DNA of 64,000 nucleotides. It comes from Rhodopseudomonas palustris. GTDB taxonomy: Bacteria; Pseudomonadota; Alphaproteobacteria; Rhizobiales; Xanthobacteraceae. The notes beneath the pieces are model-generated. The model saw only the letters and a program-made list of their open reading frames with translations, searched no databases and had not been told where the DNA came from. A program made the translations under genes and the position numbers. How positions within the stretch are numbered: the stretch's first letter is position 1; each line of letters opens with the position of its first letter. Of the stretch, positions 51,489 to 60,613 are shown in pieces. The stretch covers positions 2,170,001 through 2,234,000 of the forward strand of contig NZ_CP140155.1 in the NCBI RefSeq assembly GCF_034479375.1. Reading direction: 5' to 3'.

Positions 51489-52448
51489 GTGATCCGCACC
51501 TTTGTTCGGACGCTGGCCGTCGGGGCCGCTGTCAGCGTGGCTTTGTCGAGCAGCGCGCTCGGCCTCGATTCCCGCTTCACCGACGCCGACGGCGACCTGT
51601 TGGCCGACGTCCCGAGCAACGCGGCGGAGCAGATCGATCCGCCGGTTCTCGTCTTCGCCTACACGCCGGTCGAGGACCCCGCGGTCTATGCCAAGGTCTG
51701 GGAAGGCTTTCTGAAGCATATGGAGCAGGTGACCGGCAAGCGGGTGCAGTTCTTCCCGGTCCAGTCCAACGCCGCGCAGATCGAGGCGATGCGCGCCGGC
51801 CGTCTGCACGTGGCGGGCTTCAACACCGGCTCCAATCCGATCGCGGTGAATTGCGCCGGCTTTCGCCCGTTCGCCATGATGGCGTCGAACAAGGACGAGT
51901 TCGGCTACAAGATGGAGATCATCACCTATCCGGGCTCGGGCATCGACAAGATCGAGGACATCAAGGGCAAGAAGATGGCCTTCACCTCGGAGACCTCGAA
52001 CTCCGGCTACAAGGCGCCCTCCGCCCTGCTGCGCGATCAGTTCAAGATGGAAGCCCAGAAGGACTACGAGCCGGTGTTCTCCGGCAAGCACGACAATTCG
52101 ATTCTCGGCGTCGCCAACAAGGACTACCCGGCCGCCGCAATCGCCTCCTCGGTCAAGGACCGGATGATCGGGCGCAACGTGGTGAAGCCGGATCAACTGA
52201 AGGTGATCTATGCCTCGGACTCGTTTCCGACCACCGGTTACGGCGTGGTCTACAATCTGAAGCCGGAACTACAGGCCAAGATCAAGCAGGCGTTCTTCTC
52301 CTATCCGTGGGAAGGCAGCGAACTGTTGAAGGAATTCGAGAAGTCCGACCCGCCGCAGCAGAAGTTCATGGAGATCTCGTTCAAGGACAAATGGCAGGTG
52401 GTGCGCCAGATCGATCAGGCGATGGGCGTCAGCTACGCCTGCAAGTAA
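51489..52448 (+). CDS. phnD: Phosphonate/phosphite ABC transporter substrate-binding protein (PhnD/PtxB family)
   Basis: 319 aa periplasmic protein with a signal peptide (GAAVSVALSSSALG). PhnD-family features include LVFAYTPVEDPAVYAKVWEG, IEAMRAGRLHVAGFNTGSNP, FAFTSETSNSGYKAP-type ligand loop (here MAFTSETSNSGYKAP) and VIYASDSFPTTGYGVVYNLK. The start is GTG 51489 after AGGAGAG. It leads a four-gene operon with an ATPase and two permeases. Ligand identity (phosphonate, phosphite or phosphate) is not readable. Confidence 0.9.
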   Translation: MIRTFVRTLAVGAAVSVALSSSALGLDSRFTDADGDLLADVPSNAAEQIDPPVLVFAYTPVEDPAVYAKVWEGFLKHMEQVTGKRVQFFPVQSNAAQIEAMRAGRLHVAGFNTGSNPIAVNCAGFRPFAMMASNKDEFGYKMEIITYPGSGIDKIEDIKGKKMAFTSETSNSGYKAPSALLRDQFKMEAQKDYEPVFSGKHDNSILGVANKDYPAAAIASSVKDRMIGRNVVKPDQLKVIYASDSFPTTGYGVVYNLKPELQAKIKQAFFSYPWEGSELLKEFEKSDPPQQKFMEISFKDKWQVVRQIDQAMGVSYACK

Positions 52449-52539
52449 CAGCCGCCTTGCGTAGTGGCGCCGTCCGGATTGATATTCGGGCGGCGCGACG
52501 CATGTCGGGCACCGGCCATTCGCGATCGGGGAACCATTC

Positions 52540-53379
52540 GTGCTGACGATCGAAAACCTCGAGAAGCGCTACAACACCGGCGATCGGGCGCTGAAGGGCG
52601 TCTCGCTTCACATCGGCCCCGGCGACATCGTCGGCCTGATCGGCCCCTCCGGCGCCGGCAAGTCGACGCTGATCCGCTGCGTCAACCGCTTGGTGCCGCC
52701 GACCGGCGGCTCGATCCGGCTCGGCGACACCGAACTGACCCGGCTCGGCGGCGCGGATCTGCGCCGGGCGCGGCGCCGGATCGGAATGATCTTCCAGGAA
52801 TTCGCGCTGATCGAGCGCCTCACCGTGATGGAGAACGTGCTGTCCGGACGGCTCGGCTATGTCGGATTCTGGGCGAGCTGGTTCCGGCGGTTTCCACAGG
52901 CGGATGTGCAGCGCGCCTTCGCGCTGCTGGCCCGGGTCGGGCTCAGCGACCAGGTCGACAAGCGCGCCGATGCGCTGTCCGGCGGGCAGCGCCAGCGCGT
53001 CGGCATCGCGCGGGCACTGGCGCAGAATCCGGAACTGTTGCTGATCGACGAACCGACCGCCAGCCTCGACCCGAAGACCTCCCGACAGGTGATGCGGCTG
53101 ATCACCGAGCTTTGCGCCGAGCGCGGCCTCGCTGCTATCGTCAACATCCACGACGTCGCGCTGGCGCAGCTTTTTCTGCCGCGGATCGTCGGGCTGCGCG
53201 CCGGCGAAGTGGTTTACGACGGCCCGGCTTCCGGCCTCACGCCCGACGTCCTCACCAGCATTTATGGCGAAGAGGATTGGTCGAAGACCACCGACGACGC
53301 CGAGATCGTCGACCTCCCGCCGCACGCTGCCGAGCCGCCCGCACCGCTCAAGCTCGATCCGGCGCTGGCGCGGCTGTGA
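52540..53379 (+). CDS. phnC: Phosphonate-type ABC transporter ATPase
   Basis: 279 aa. Walker A is GPSGAGKST, the signature is [15 protein letters not shown], Walker B is [12 protein letters not shown], and the H-loop is [13 protein letters not shown]. The family-specific [20 protein letters not shown] segment is typical of PhnC. It starts with GTG 52540; its stop overlaps the permease ATG by one base. It drives import of the PhnD-type ligand. Confidence 0.93.
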   Translation: MLTIENLEKRYNTGDRALKGVSLHIGPGDIVGLIGPSGAGKSTLIRCVNRLVPPTGGSIRLGDTELTRLGGADLRRARRRIGMIFQEFALIERLTVMENVLSGRLGYVGFWASWFRRFPQADVQRAFALLARVGLSDQVDKRADALSGGQRQRVGIARALAQNPELLLIDEPTASLDPKTSRQVMRLITELCAERGLAAIVNIHDVALAQLFLPRIVGLRAGEVVYDGPASGLTPDVLTSIYGEEDWSKTTDDAEIVDLPPHAAEPPAPLKLDPALARL

Positions 53380-54188
53380 TGGATGCGCAGGCCCGATCCG
53401 CGGCGCCGGTCTGGCACCCGCCGCGACTCATCGAGAACCGCTGGCTCCGGATCGGCATCGCCGCCGCCGTGGTCGGGTATCTCTGGCTGGCGCTGTCGAG
53501 CGTCGATGTCGACTGGACCCGTGTGGTCGAGGGGATGGCCCGCGCGGCGCGGCTGTTCGCCGGCTTCCTGCAGCCCGATTTCACCTCGCGCTGGAGCGAC
53601 ATCCAACAGGGCCTGATCGAGAGCCTGACGATGACGGTCTGCGCGACCGTATTCGGCGTGATCCTGGCGCTGCCGATCGGCCTCGGCGCCGCGCGTAATC
53701 TGGCGCCGTGGTGGCTCTACGGCATCTGCCGCGCGGTGATCGCGCTGGCGCGGTCGTTCCAGGAGATCATCGTCGCGATCCTGTTCGTGGCGATGTTCGG
53801 TTTCGGCACCTTCGCCGGCTTCCTGACGCTGTCGCTGTCCACGATCGGCTTCCTGTCGAAACTGATCGCCGACGACATCGAGGAGATCGACCCCGCGCAG
53901 GTCGAGGCGATCCGCGCCACCGGCGGCGGCTTCTGGCAGGTGATCGACTTTGCCGTCGCCTCGCAGGTGACGCCGCGCCTGGTCGGGCTCACCGCCTATC
54001 AGGTCGACATCAATTTCCGCGAGAGTTCGGTGATCGGCATCGTCGGCGCCGGCGGCATCGGCGCCACGCTGAACACCGCGCTCGACCGCTATGAATTCGA
54101 CAGCGCCGCGGCGATCCTGTTGATCATCATCGGCATCGTGATGCTGTGCGAATACGCCTCCGGCTGGATCCGCAAGAGGGTGGCCTGA
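53379..54188 (+). CDS. phnE: Phosphonate-type ABC transporter permease, first copy
   Basis: 269 aa with about six membrane helices. SLTMTVCATVFGVILALPIG begins the binding-protein-dependent permease domain. The EAA-loop region is IEEIDPAQVEAIRATGGGFW followed by the conserved Gly. DINFRESSVIGIVGAGGIGA is typical of PhnE. The ATG overlaps the ATPase stop (TGATG). A second permease follows after one base, giving a heterodimeric channel. Confidence 0.92.
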   Translation: MDAQARSAAPVWHPPRLIENRWLRIGIAAAVVGYLWLALSSVDVDWTRVVEGMARAARLFAGFLQPDFTSRWSDIQQGLIESLTMTVCATVFGVILALPIGLGAARNLAPWWLYGICRAVIALARSFQEIIVAILFVAMFGFGTFAGFLTLSLSTIGFLSKLIADDIEEIDPAQVEAIRATGGGFWQVIDFAVASQVTPRLVGLTAYQVDINFRESSVIGIVGAGGIGATLNTALDRYEFDSAAAILLIIIGIVMLCEYASGWIRKRVA

Positions 54189-54189
54189 G

Positions 54190-55008
54190 ATGGCGGTGAC
54201 GATCGGCGCCGACGGCGCGCAACACTGGCGCAGGCTGACGCCCGGCGAGCAGCGCTGGCGCTGGTTCGGCTGGTTCGCGCTGGTCGTCCTCGCGGTGCTG
54301 TGCTGGCGGATCATGACCGCGGATACGATCTGGGCTTTCGTCGAGGATGCGCCGCGACAGGCCGCCGACATATTCGGAAGGATGCTGCCGCCGCGCTGGA
54401 GCTATGCCGATCGGCTCTGGAAGCCGCTGTGGGACACGCTCAACATCGCCACCCTGGGCACCCTGATCGCAATCGTCATCGCGACCCCGCTGGGCTTTCT
54501 GGCGGCGCGCAACACCACGCCGAGCGTGGCCTTCGTGCGCCCGCTGGCGCTGTTCGTCATCGTCGGCTCGCGATCGATCAACGCGCTGATCTGGGGACTG
54601 CTGCTGGTCGCGGTGCTCGGCCCCGGCGTGCTGGCCGGCATCATCGCCATCGCGCTGCGCTCGATCGGCTTCATCGGCAAACTGCTGTACGAGGCGATCG
54701 AGGAAATCGACGACACCCAGGTCGAGGCGATCCGCGCCACCGGCGCGGGCCCCGGCCAGGTGATCAGCTACGGGATCTGGCCGCAGATCCTGCCGGCCTT
54801 CGCCACCATCGCGGTGTTCCGCTGGGACATCAACATCCGGGAATCCACCGTGCTCGGCCTGGTCGGCGCCGGCGGCATCGGGCTGGCGCTGGAAAGCTCG
54901 CTCAACACGCTGGCCTGGCCGCAGGTCTCGCTGATCCTGCTGATGATCCTGTCGACCGTGGTCGTCAGCGAATGGATCACCGCAAAGGTCCGCCGGGCGA
55001 TCATCTGA
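54190..55008 (+). CDS. phnE: Phosphonate-type ABC transporter permease, second copy
   Basis: 272 aa, same fold as the preceding permease. TLNIATLGTLIAIVIATPLG, IEEIDDTQVEAIRATGAGPG and DINIRESTVLGLVGAGGIGL are present. Having two PhnE-type permeases is a common arrangement for this transporter family. The four-gene set ends here; no C-P lyase, phosphonatase or phosphite dehydrogenase gene follows in the window. Confidence 0.92.
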   Translation: MAVTIGADGAQHWRRLTPGEQRWRWFGWFALVVLAVLCWRIMTADTIWAFVEDAPRQAADIFGRMLPPRWSYADRLWKPLWDTLNIATLGTLIAIVIATPLGFLAARNTTPSVAFVRPLALFVIVGSRSINALIWGLLLVAVLGPGVLAGIIAIALRSIGFIGKLLYEAIEEIDDTQVEAIRATGAGPGQVISYGIWPQILPAFATIAVFRWDINIRESTVLGLVGAGGIGLALESSLNTLAWPQVSLILLMILSTVVVSEWITAKVRRAII

Positions 55009-55017
55009 CCGCGGTGA

Positions 55018-56205
55018 CTACCGCGCGGCCTCGATCGAGCGCAGCACCGGTTCGCTGGGCCAGCAATCGAGCGTCAGCCGCGCGGATTTCTGATACGCGC
55101 CGAGCGCGGCGCGGGTCAGCATCCCGGCCTTGCCGTCGATCTTGTCGTTGTAGAAACCGAGCCGCGTCAGCCCGCGCTGCATCGCCTCGACGTCGGTGGT
55201 GCGGAGCTGCTTCGTCGCCGACCATTGCGTCGCAAACGGTCGCGGATCGGTCATGCGGTCGGCGAGATGACCGACGAACAGCACGTAGAGATCGGAGAAG
55301 TTGTATTGCTTGATGACGAAGTAGTTGTTCGTCGTCAGGAAGGCGGGGCCGTAGATGCCCTCGGGCTGCAGCAACGACGCGGGCTCCGCCAACTCGCCGG
55401 CGTCGAGCTTGCCGCCGCGGGCCAGTGTGAATCCGTCGCGCAGCCACTGCCCGATCGGCTGGCTGACCTCGGGCACGCCCCTCGTGCAATCGGCATTGGC
55501 CGGCGCGCGGACCTCGTAGGCCCAGCTAACGCCCGGCTTCCAGCCCTTGTTGACGAGTTGCTGCGCGGCGGACGCCAGCGCATCCGGCACCGAGCGCCAG
55601 ATATCGACGCGGCCGTCACCATCGAAATCGACGCCGTGCTTGTCGAGTTCGGTCGGCAGAAACTGCGTCAGCCCAGTGGCGCCGGCCCATGACGAGCGCA
55701 TGTCGGCGCGCGTCACCACGCCGTCGCTGATCAGCTTCAAGGCCGCGATCAGCTCGAGGCGATACTGCTCCTTGCGACGTCCGACATAGGCCTGCGTCGC
55801 CAGCACGCGGACGGCATCATAGGGCAGCCGGTGCCGGCCGTAGTCGGTCTCGCGGCCCCAGATCGCCAGCACCACCGTCGCCGGCACGCCGAACCGCTGC
55901 TCGATCGCGGCGAGCGTGGGGCGATACTTCCGCAGCAAGCCGCGGCCGTGTGCGGCCAGGCTCTCGATCCGCGCTTCCTTGAGATAATCGGCCGGCACCT
56001 GGACGAACTCGGCCTGGGACGGCGCGCCGGTCTTGGGCCGCCCCGGCAGGATCAGGTCCGGCAGCTTGTAGTCCGGCTCGAGCCCCGCCGTTACGGCATC
56101 GAACGTCGCGCGGGAAACGCCCGCCTGCTGCGCCTCGGGCCACAGCGAGGCGACGAAGCGCGTGAAGCCGGCATCGGCCGCCTGCGCGGCGGCCGGGGCC
56201 AGCAT
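55018..56205 (-). CDS. Lytic murein transglycosylase (MltB-like) with peptidoglycan-binding domain
   Basis: 395 aa from ATG 56205. The SLT-like catalytic Glu is in VLAIWGRETDYGRHRL, and SWAGATGLTQFLPTELDKHG, VDFDGDGRVDIWRSVPDALA and TTNNYFVIKQYNFSDLYVLF follow the MltB/lytic transglycosylase family. A peptidoglycan-binding module closes the protein (DVEAMQRGLTRLGFYNDKID). From ATG 56205 only a short hydrophobic leader (MLAPAAAQA) is present; a CTG at 56259, overlapping the upstream stop, would give the full signal peptide [20 protein letters not shown] plus PAAAQA. It converges with phnE. Confidence 0.9.
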   Translation of the reverse strand: MLAPAAAQAADAGFTRFVASLWPEAQQAGVSRATFDAVTAGLEPDYKLPDLILPGRPKTGAPSQAEFVQVPADYLKEARIESLAAHGRGLLRKYRPTLAAIEQRFGVPATVVLAIWGRETDYGRHRLPYDAVRVLATQAYVGRRKEQYRLELIAALKLISDGVVTRADMRSSWAGATGLTQFLPTELDKHGVDFDGDGRVDIWRSVPDALASAAQQLVNKGWKPGVSWAYEVRAPANADCTRGVPEVSQPIGQWLRDGFTLARGGKLDAGELAEPASLLQPEGIYGPAFLTTNNYFVIKQYNFSDLYVLFVGHLADRMTDPRPFATQWSATKQLRTTDVEAMQRGLTRLGFYNDKIDGKAGMLTRAALGAYQKSARLTLDCWPSEPVLRSIEAAR

Positions 56206-56255
56206 CAGCCACAGCGCCGCCGCGGCTGCGGCCAGAGCGGCAGCGGCACGCTTCG

Positions 56256-56849
56256 TCAGTGTTTCCCGGAATGAGCCTTTGCTTCGTCGATCGCCTGGTT
56301 CGATATCCGGTCGACCACGGCGATGCCGATCGCCGACAGAATGAAGATGGTGTGGATGATGGTCTGCCACATCACCCCCGTCTCGGTGTAGCCGCCGACC
56401 CGGCCCGGCGCGCCGAGCGTCCCCGCCTCGATGAAGGTGCGCAGCAGATGGATCGACGAGATGCCGATGATCGCCATCGCCAGCTTGATCTTCAACACGC
56501 TGGCATTGACGTGGCTGAGCCATTCCGGCTCGTCCGGATGTCCCTGCAGGTTGAGCCGCGACACGAAGGTCTCGTAGCCGCCGACGATCACCATCACCAG
56601 CAGATTGGAGATCATCACCACGTCGATCAGCCCCAGCACCGCCAGCATGATCTGCTGCTCGCTGAAGTCGAAGGAGTGCTGGAACAAATGCCACAGCTCC
56701 TTCAAGAACAGCACGACGTAGATGCCCTGCGCGACGATCAGCCCGATATAGAGCGGCAATTGCAGCCAGCGCGAGCCGAAGATCAACATGGGAATCGGTC
56801 GCAGCCCTAAGCCTTTCGGCGGCAGCGGCGTCTCGGGCGTCATCGACAT
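56256..56849 (-). CDS. UPF0114 family membrane protein (YqhA-like)
   Basis: 197 aa with four membrane helices. [53 protein letters not shown] and [20 protein letters not shown] are diagnostic of the UPF0114/TIGR00645 family. Its function is not established. Its stop abuts the start region of the lytic transglycosylase, suggesting co-transcription. Confidence 0.93.
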   Translation of the reverse strand: MSMTPETPLPPKGLGLRPIPMLIFGSRWLQLPLYIGLIVAQGIYVVLFLKELWHLFQHSFDFSEQQIMLAVLGLIDVVMISNLLVMVIVGGYETFVSRLNLQGHPDEPEWLSHVNASVLKIKLAMAIIGISSIHLLRTFIEAGTLGAPGRVGGYTETGVMWQTIIHTIFILSAIGIAVVDRISNQAIDEAKAHSGKH

Positions 56850-56968
56850 GTGGGGAAGCTCCAGGCGGGCAAGATTGGGGACCTCTCAAGTGGGAACTCC
56901 GTTCGATTCTGTCGAGACGCCGGGGAGCGGCGATTAACCGCAGCCGACGATCGCGAATGCGCGGGCCG

Positions 56969-57739
56969 TTACTTGATCGCGACCATGAATATTCGTGGAA
57001 ACCGCAGCAACACCTTGCCGTCGGACTGCGGCGGATAGGCGGCGGCGACCCGCGCGGTGTAGGCGGCGAGATAGGCTTTGCGCTCGTGCAGATCGAGCGG
57101 ATCGATGAACGGCCGCAGGCCGGTGCCCTTGACCCATTCGACGATCGCGGCCGCGTCGTCGAGCACGTGGTTGTAGACCGTGTGCCAGATGTCCAACCGG
57201 CTGCACAGCGGCCGCAGCGCATCGTAATACGCGCCGGGCTTGGGCAGCAGATCGCGTAGTTCGGCGGCCTGGGAGAGCTGGTGACGCCACGGCTCCTGAA
57301 ACGCCACCTCGCGCATCATGACGTGCGACGGCTCGTCGAGATTGTCCGGCATCTGCACCGCGAGAACGCCGCCCTCGTCGAGTCCCGCCACCAGCCGCTT
57401 CAGATGCTTCAGATGGTCCGGCACCCACTGGAACACCGCATTGGCGAACAGCACGTCCGTACCCGGCGGCGGCGCCCAATGCGCGACGTTGGCCTCGACG
57501 AACTTGTGCTGCGGCAGCCGCTCGCGGGCCTGGCGCAGCATGTCGGCCGAAGTGTCGACGCCGACCACCGCGGCTTCGGGCCAGCGCTCGACCAGCAGCG
57601 CGGTCGAGTTGCCGGGCCCGCAGCCGATGTCGGCGACCTTGCGCGGCGCCGTCACCGGGATCTGCGCCAACAGCTCACGCGCCGGCCGTGTACGCTGATC
57701 CTCGAACTTCAGATACTGCTCGGCATTCCAGTCGGCCAT
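56969..57739 (-). CDS. tam: Trans-aconitate 2-methyltransferase
   Basis: 256 aa class I SAM methyltransferase. It begins [20 protein letters not shown], then [25 protein letters not shown] (SAM motif), [20 protein letters not shown] and [20 protein letters not shown], typical of Tam. The enzyme methyl-esterifies trans-aconitate, which inhibits aconitase. Family assignment is strong; no neighbour is functionally linked. Confidence 0.93.
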   Translation of the reverse strand: MADWNAEQYLKFEDQRTRPARELLAQIPVTAPRKVADIGCGPGNSTALLVERWPEAAVVGVDTSADMLRQARERLPQHKFVEANVAHWAPPPGTDVLFANAVFQWVPDHLKHLKRLVAGLDEGGVLAVQMPDNLDEPSHVMMREVAFQEPWRHQLSQAAELRDLLPKPGAYYDALRPLCSRLDIWHTVYNHVLDDAAAIVEWVKGTGLRPFIDPLDLHERKAYLAAYTARVAAAYPPQSDGKVLLRFPRIFMVAIK

Positions 57740-57816
57740 CCAACTCCACCCTCGTGCCCCCGAGTCGGCTGGAAACCTATTGATCCGGCGGGATTTTGCA
57801 ATATCCTCGATCCATC

Positions 57817-57835
57817 GTATATTTGTGGCATATAC
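57817..57835 (+). promoter_or_regulatory. Palindromic operator of the BrnT/CopG module
   Basis: GTATAT-TTGTGGC-ATATAC, a perfect 6-bp inverted repeat ending two bases before the toxin ATG. It suits autorepression by the CopG-type antitoxin. Confidence 0.65.
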
Positions 57836-57837
57836 AA

Positions 57838-58137
57838 ATGATCGATCTGAGCAAGGTCGTCGGGTTCGACTGGGACGATGGCAACAGCCGCAAGAGTGCG
57901 GACAAACACGCAGTCAGCCAGTTGGAGGCAGAAAGCGTATTCGTGCACGACCCGCTGCTATTGCAGGAAGACGCAAAGCACAGCGCTGCAGAACGTCGGT
58001 TCTATGCTCTCGGCCAAACCAAGGCGGGACGCTTGCTGCATGTCACGTTTACGTTGCGAGCGGACGGAACATTGATCCGTGTGCTCTCGGCGCGCGACAT
58101 GAGCCGAAGAGACAGGAGCAGCTATGAAAAAGCTTAA
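57838..58137 (+). CDS. brnT: BrnT-family ribonuclease toxin
   Basis: 99 aa. [54 protein letters not shown] and [20 protein letters not shown] are typical of BrnT (DUF497), a small RelE-like ribonuclease toxin. ATG 57838 lies immediately after the operator; the transcript may have a very short leader. The gene overlaps the antitoxin by 14 bp. Confidence 0.92.
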   Translation: MIDLSKVVGFDWDDGNSRKSADKHAVSQLEAESVFVHDPLLLQEDAKHSAAERRFYALGQTKAGRLLHVTFTLRADGTLIRVLSARDMSRRDRSSYEKA

Positions 58138-58381
58138 GCCCATCCCGTCATTCAAATCGGAAGCCGAAGAACGGCAATTCTGGGAAACGCATGATTCCAG
58201 CGATTATCTCGACTGGAGCAAGGCCGAACGAGTTCGCTTCCCGAACCTGAAGCCGTCGACGACTGCGATTTCGATCCGTTTGCCGACGGAGTTGCTCGAG
58301 CAGATCAAAGTCGCCGCGAACAAGCGCGACGTGCCGTATCAGTCGCTGATCAAGATGTGGCTCAGCGAGAAGGTGGGATAG
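58124..58381 (+). CDS. CopG/BrnA-type antitoxin
   Basis: 85 aa. An N-terminal segment (EAEERQFWETHDSSDYLDWS) that should embrace the toxin is followed by a ribbon-helix-helix DNA-binding fold (TAISIRLPTELLEQIKVAAN then VPYQSLIKMWLSEKV). This CopG-like layout is common as a partner of BrnT-type toxins. It probably binds the palindrome at 57817-57835. Confidence 0.88.
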   Translation: MKKLKPIPSFKSEAEERQFWETHDSSDYLDWSKAERVRFPNLKPSTTAISIRLPTELLEQIKVAANKRDVPYQSLIKMWLSEKVG

Positions 58382-58412
58382 CGCGCGCCTCCCACCTCTC
58401 TCAGAACGCGCC

Positions 58413-60062
58413 TCACCGCGTCAGCTTCTTGTACTTCGCCCGGTGCGGGATGATGGCGTCCTGGCCGAGGCGGCGCATCTTGTCCTTCTCGTAGTCCTGG
58501 AAGTTGCCTTCGAACCATTCGACGTGGCTGTCGTCCTCGAACGCCAGGATATGCGTCGCGATACGGTCGAGGAACCAGCGGTCATGGCTGATGATCACGG
58601 CGCAGCCGGCGAAATCCTCCAGCGCCTCTTCGAGCGCGCGCAGCGTGTCGACGTCGAGGTCATTGGTCGGTTCGTCGAGCAGCAGCACGTTGGCGCCGGA
58701 CTTCAGCATCTTGGCGAGATGGACGCGGTTGCGCTCACCGCCGGACAGTGATCCGACTTTCTTCTGCTGATCGCCGCCCTTGAAGTTGAAGGACGAGCAA
58801 TAGCCGCGCGAATTGACTTCCTTCTTGCCGAGCAGGATCTGCTCGTTGCCGCCGGAGATCTCCTCCCACACCGTCTTCTTGCCGTCGAGGGCGTCGCGCG
58901 ACTGATCGACATAGCCGAGATGCACGGTCTCGCCGACGGTAATGGTGCCTTGGTCGGGCTTCTCCTGCCCGGTGATCATCCGGAACAGCGTGGTCTTGCC
59001 GGCGCCGTTCGGGCCGATTACGCCGACGATGCCGCCGGGCGGCAGCTTGAAGGTCAGATCGTCGATCAGCAGGCGATCGCCGAACCCCTTGGTCAGGTGC
59101 TCGAAGTCGACCACATTGTTGCCGAGCCGCTCCGCCACCGGGATGATGATCTGCGCGGCCTGGGTCTGCTTCTCGCTGGCCTTGGCGAGCAGCTCATCGT
59201 AGCGCTGGTAGCGCGCCTTGGACTTGGCCTGACGCGCCTTGGGCGAGGACGCGATCCACTCCTGCTCGCGCTCCAGCGTCTTCTGGTGGGCCGCATCCTC
59301 GCGGCCTTCCTGCAGCAGCCGCTTCTGCTTCTGCACCAGCCACGACGAGTAGTTACCCTCGTAGGGAATGCCCTTGCCGCGGTCGAGTTCGAGAATCCAG
59401 GACGTGACGTTGTCGAGGAAGTAGCGATCATGGGTGACGATCAGGATCGCGCCCGGATAGGCGCGCAGATGGCTTTCCAGCCACGACACGCTCTCGGCGT
59501 CGAGATGGTTGGTCGGTTCGTCGAGCAGCAGCAGTTCGGGCTGGTCGAGCAGCAGCTTGCACAGCGCGACACGGCGACGCTCGCCGCCCGACAGCTTGGT
59601 GACGTCGGCGTCGTCCGGCGGGCAGCGCAGCGCGTCCATAGCCTGGTCGACCTTGCTGTCCAGATCCCACAGACCGGCGGCCTCGATCTGGTCCTGCAAC
59701 GCGGTCATCTCGTCGGCGGTCTCTTCGGAATAGTTCATCGCCAGCTCGTTGTAGCGATCGAGGATCGCCTTCTGTTTGGCGACGCCGAGCATGACGTTCT
59801 CGCGCACGGTCAGCGCCGGATCGAGCTGCGGTTCCTGTTCGAGATAGCCGACGCGGGCGCCTTCGGCGACCCAGGCCTCGCCGGTGTATTCCTTGTCGAT
59901 CCCCGCCATGATCTTCAGCAGGGTCGATTTGCCGGCGCCGTTGACGCCGAGCACGCCGATCTTGGCGTCGGGATAGAACGACAGATGGACGTTATCCAGC
60001 ACCTTGCGGGTCGGATAGGCCTTGGTCAGGCCCTGCATGAAGTAAACGAACTGGCGAGCCAT
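58413..60062 (-). CDS. ettA: ABC-F translational throttle protein EttA
   Basis: 549 aa with two ABC ATPase domains and no membrane segment. Domain 1: [25 protein letters not shown] and [16 protein letters not shown]. Domain 2: [25 protein letters not shown] and [11 protein letters not shown]. The linker contains the ribosome-contacting [14 protein letters not shown], and the N-terminus [20 protein letters not shown] matches EttA closely. It gates the first elongation step on the ribosomal E site according to energy level. ATG 60062 is chosen by homology; a 28-residue upstream extension is unlikely. Confidence 0.96.
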   Translation of the reverse strand: MARQFVYFMQGLTKAYPTRKVLDNVHLSFYPDAKIGVLGVNGAGKSTLLKIMAGIDKEYTGEAWVAEGARVGYLEQEPQLDPALTVRENVMLGVAKQKAILDRYNELAMNYSEETADEMTALQDQIEAAGLWDLDSKVDQAMDALRCPPDDADVTKLSGGERRRVALCKLLLDQPELLLLDEPTNHLDAESVSWLESHLRAYPGAILIVTHDRYFLDNVTSWILELDRGKGIPYEGNYSSWLVQKQKRLLQEGREDAAHQKTLEREQEWIASSPKARQAKSKARYQRYDELLAKASEKQTQAAQIIIPVAERLGNNVVDFEHLTKGFGDRLLIDDLTFKLPPGGIVGVIGPNGAGKTTLFRMITGQEKPDQGTITVGETVHLGYVDQSRDALDGKKTVWEEISGGNEQILLGKKEVNSRGYCSSFNFKGGDQQKKVGSLSGGERNRVHLAKMLKSGANVLLLDEPTNDLDVDTLRALEEALEDFAGCAVIISHDRWFLDRIATHILAFEDDSHVEWFEGNFQDYEKDKMRRLGQDAIIPHRAKYKKLTR

Positions 60063-60314
60063 CGTGGTCCTTGAAAGCGGTGCGTGCGGGGGAATTGGTT
60101 GCGTTTGATGTAGCGGTGCGTCCGGCAAAGGGCAACCCGGACGCACTCACGTTAAGCAGTCGTTCAGCCTGTGCCGAGGCCGATGCCAGCTCCGCTTCCA
60201 GGTGCGGACAATTCGCACCATGTTTTAACGACCTCGGCCAACACTCGCCCTGAGGTGAAGGCTGCGCCGGTGCGCCCTTCCCGCCTCATCGACACCTGAA
60301 CACAGGGGAGCCCC

Positions 60315-60524
60315 ATGGCAGGCCTCACATCGAGCGCGCCTGACCGGCGTGACGCCGTCGGCCAGCCGAGCCGTCCCGGGTGGACGAGCGAAATCCGCGA
60401 GTTCTGGCGCCAGTTCGTCATCCAGGCGTTCAGTCCCTACCGGCCAGAGTTGCACTATATGCGCGGGCCCGGACCGGCCTGGCGCGCCAAGCACGGCAAC
60501 AGCAGACCACCGCGCCAGACCTGA
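60315..60524 (+). CDS. Small protein of unknown function
   Basis: 69 aa from ATG 60315, preceded by AGGGGAG. The middle (SEIREFWRQFVIQAFSPYRP and ELHYMRGPGPAWRAKHG) has a protein-like composition with several aromatic residues. The upstream gap 60063-60314 holds no other gene. I do not recognise a family. The terminator at 60563-60596 lies just downstream. Confidence 0.5.
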   Translation: MAGLTSSAPDRRDAVGQPSRPGWTSEIREFWRQFVIQAFSPYRPELHYMRGPGPAWRAKHGNSRPPRQT

Positions 60525-60562
60525 AAGCTCCTGCCAAAGCAGACCAGGCTCGATAGACAGCA

Positions 60563-60596
60563 GAACGCCCGCACAGATCGCTCTGTGCGGGCGTTC
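60563..60596. terminator. Strong bidirectional terminator
   Basis: A perfect 15-bp stem (GAACGCCCGCACAGA / TCTGTGCGGGCGTTC) with a TCGC loop, followed by TTGTT on the plus strand. It lies between the small rightward gene and the leftward L,D-transpeptidase. Confidence 0.9.
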
Positions 60597-60613
60597 TTGT
60601 TGATCGAGAGGCG

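Noticed and set aside
55018..57222. A single 734-codon minus-strand frame spanning the lytic transglycosylase, the UPF0114 gene and part of tam
   Set aside because: Only the last 400 or so residues look like a protein; the upstream part is an arginine-rich shadow of UPF0114 and tam in another frame.
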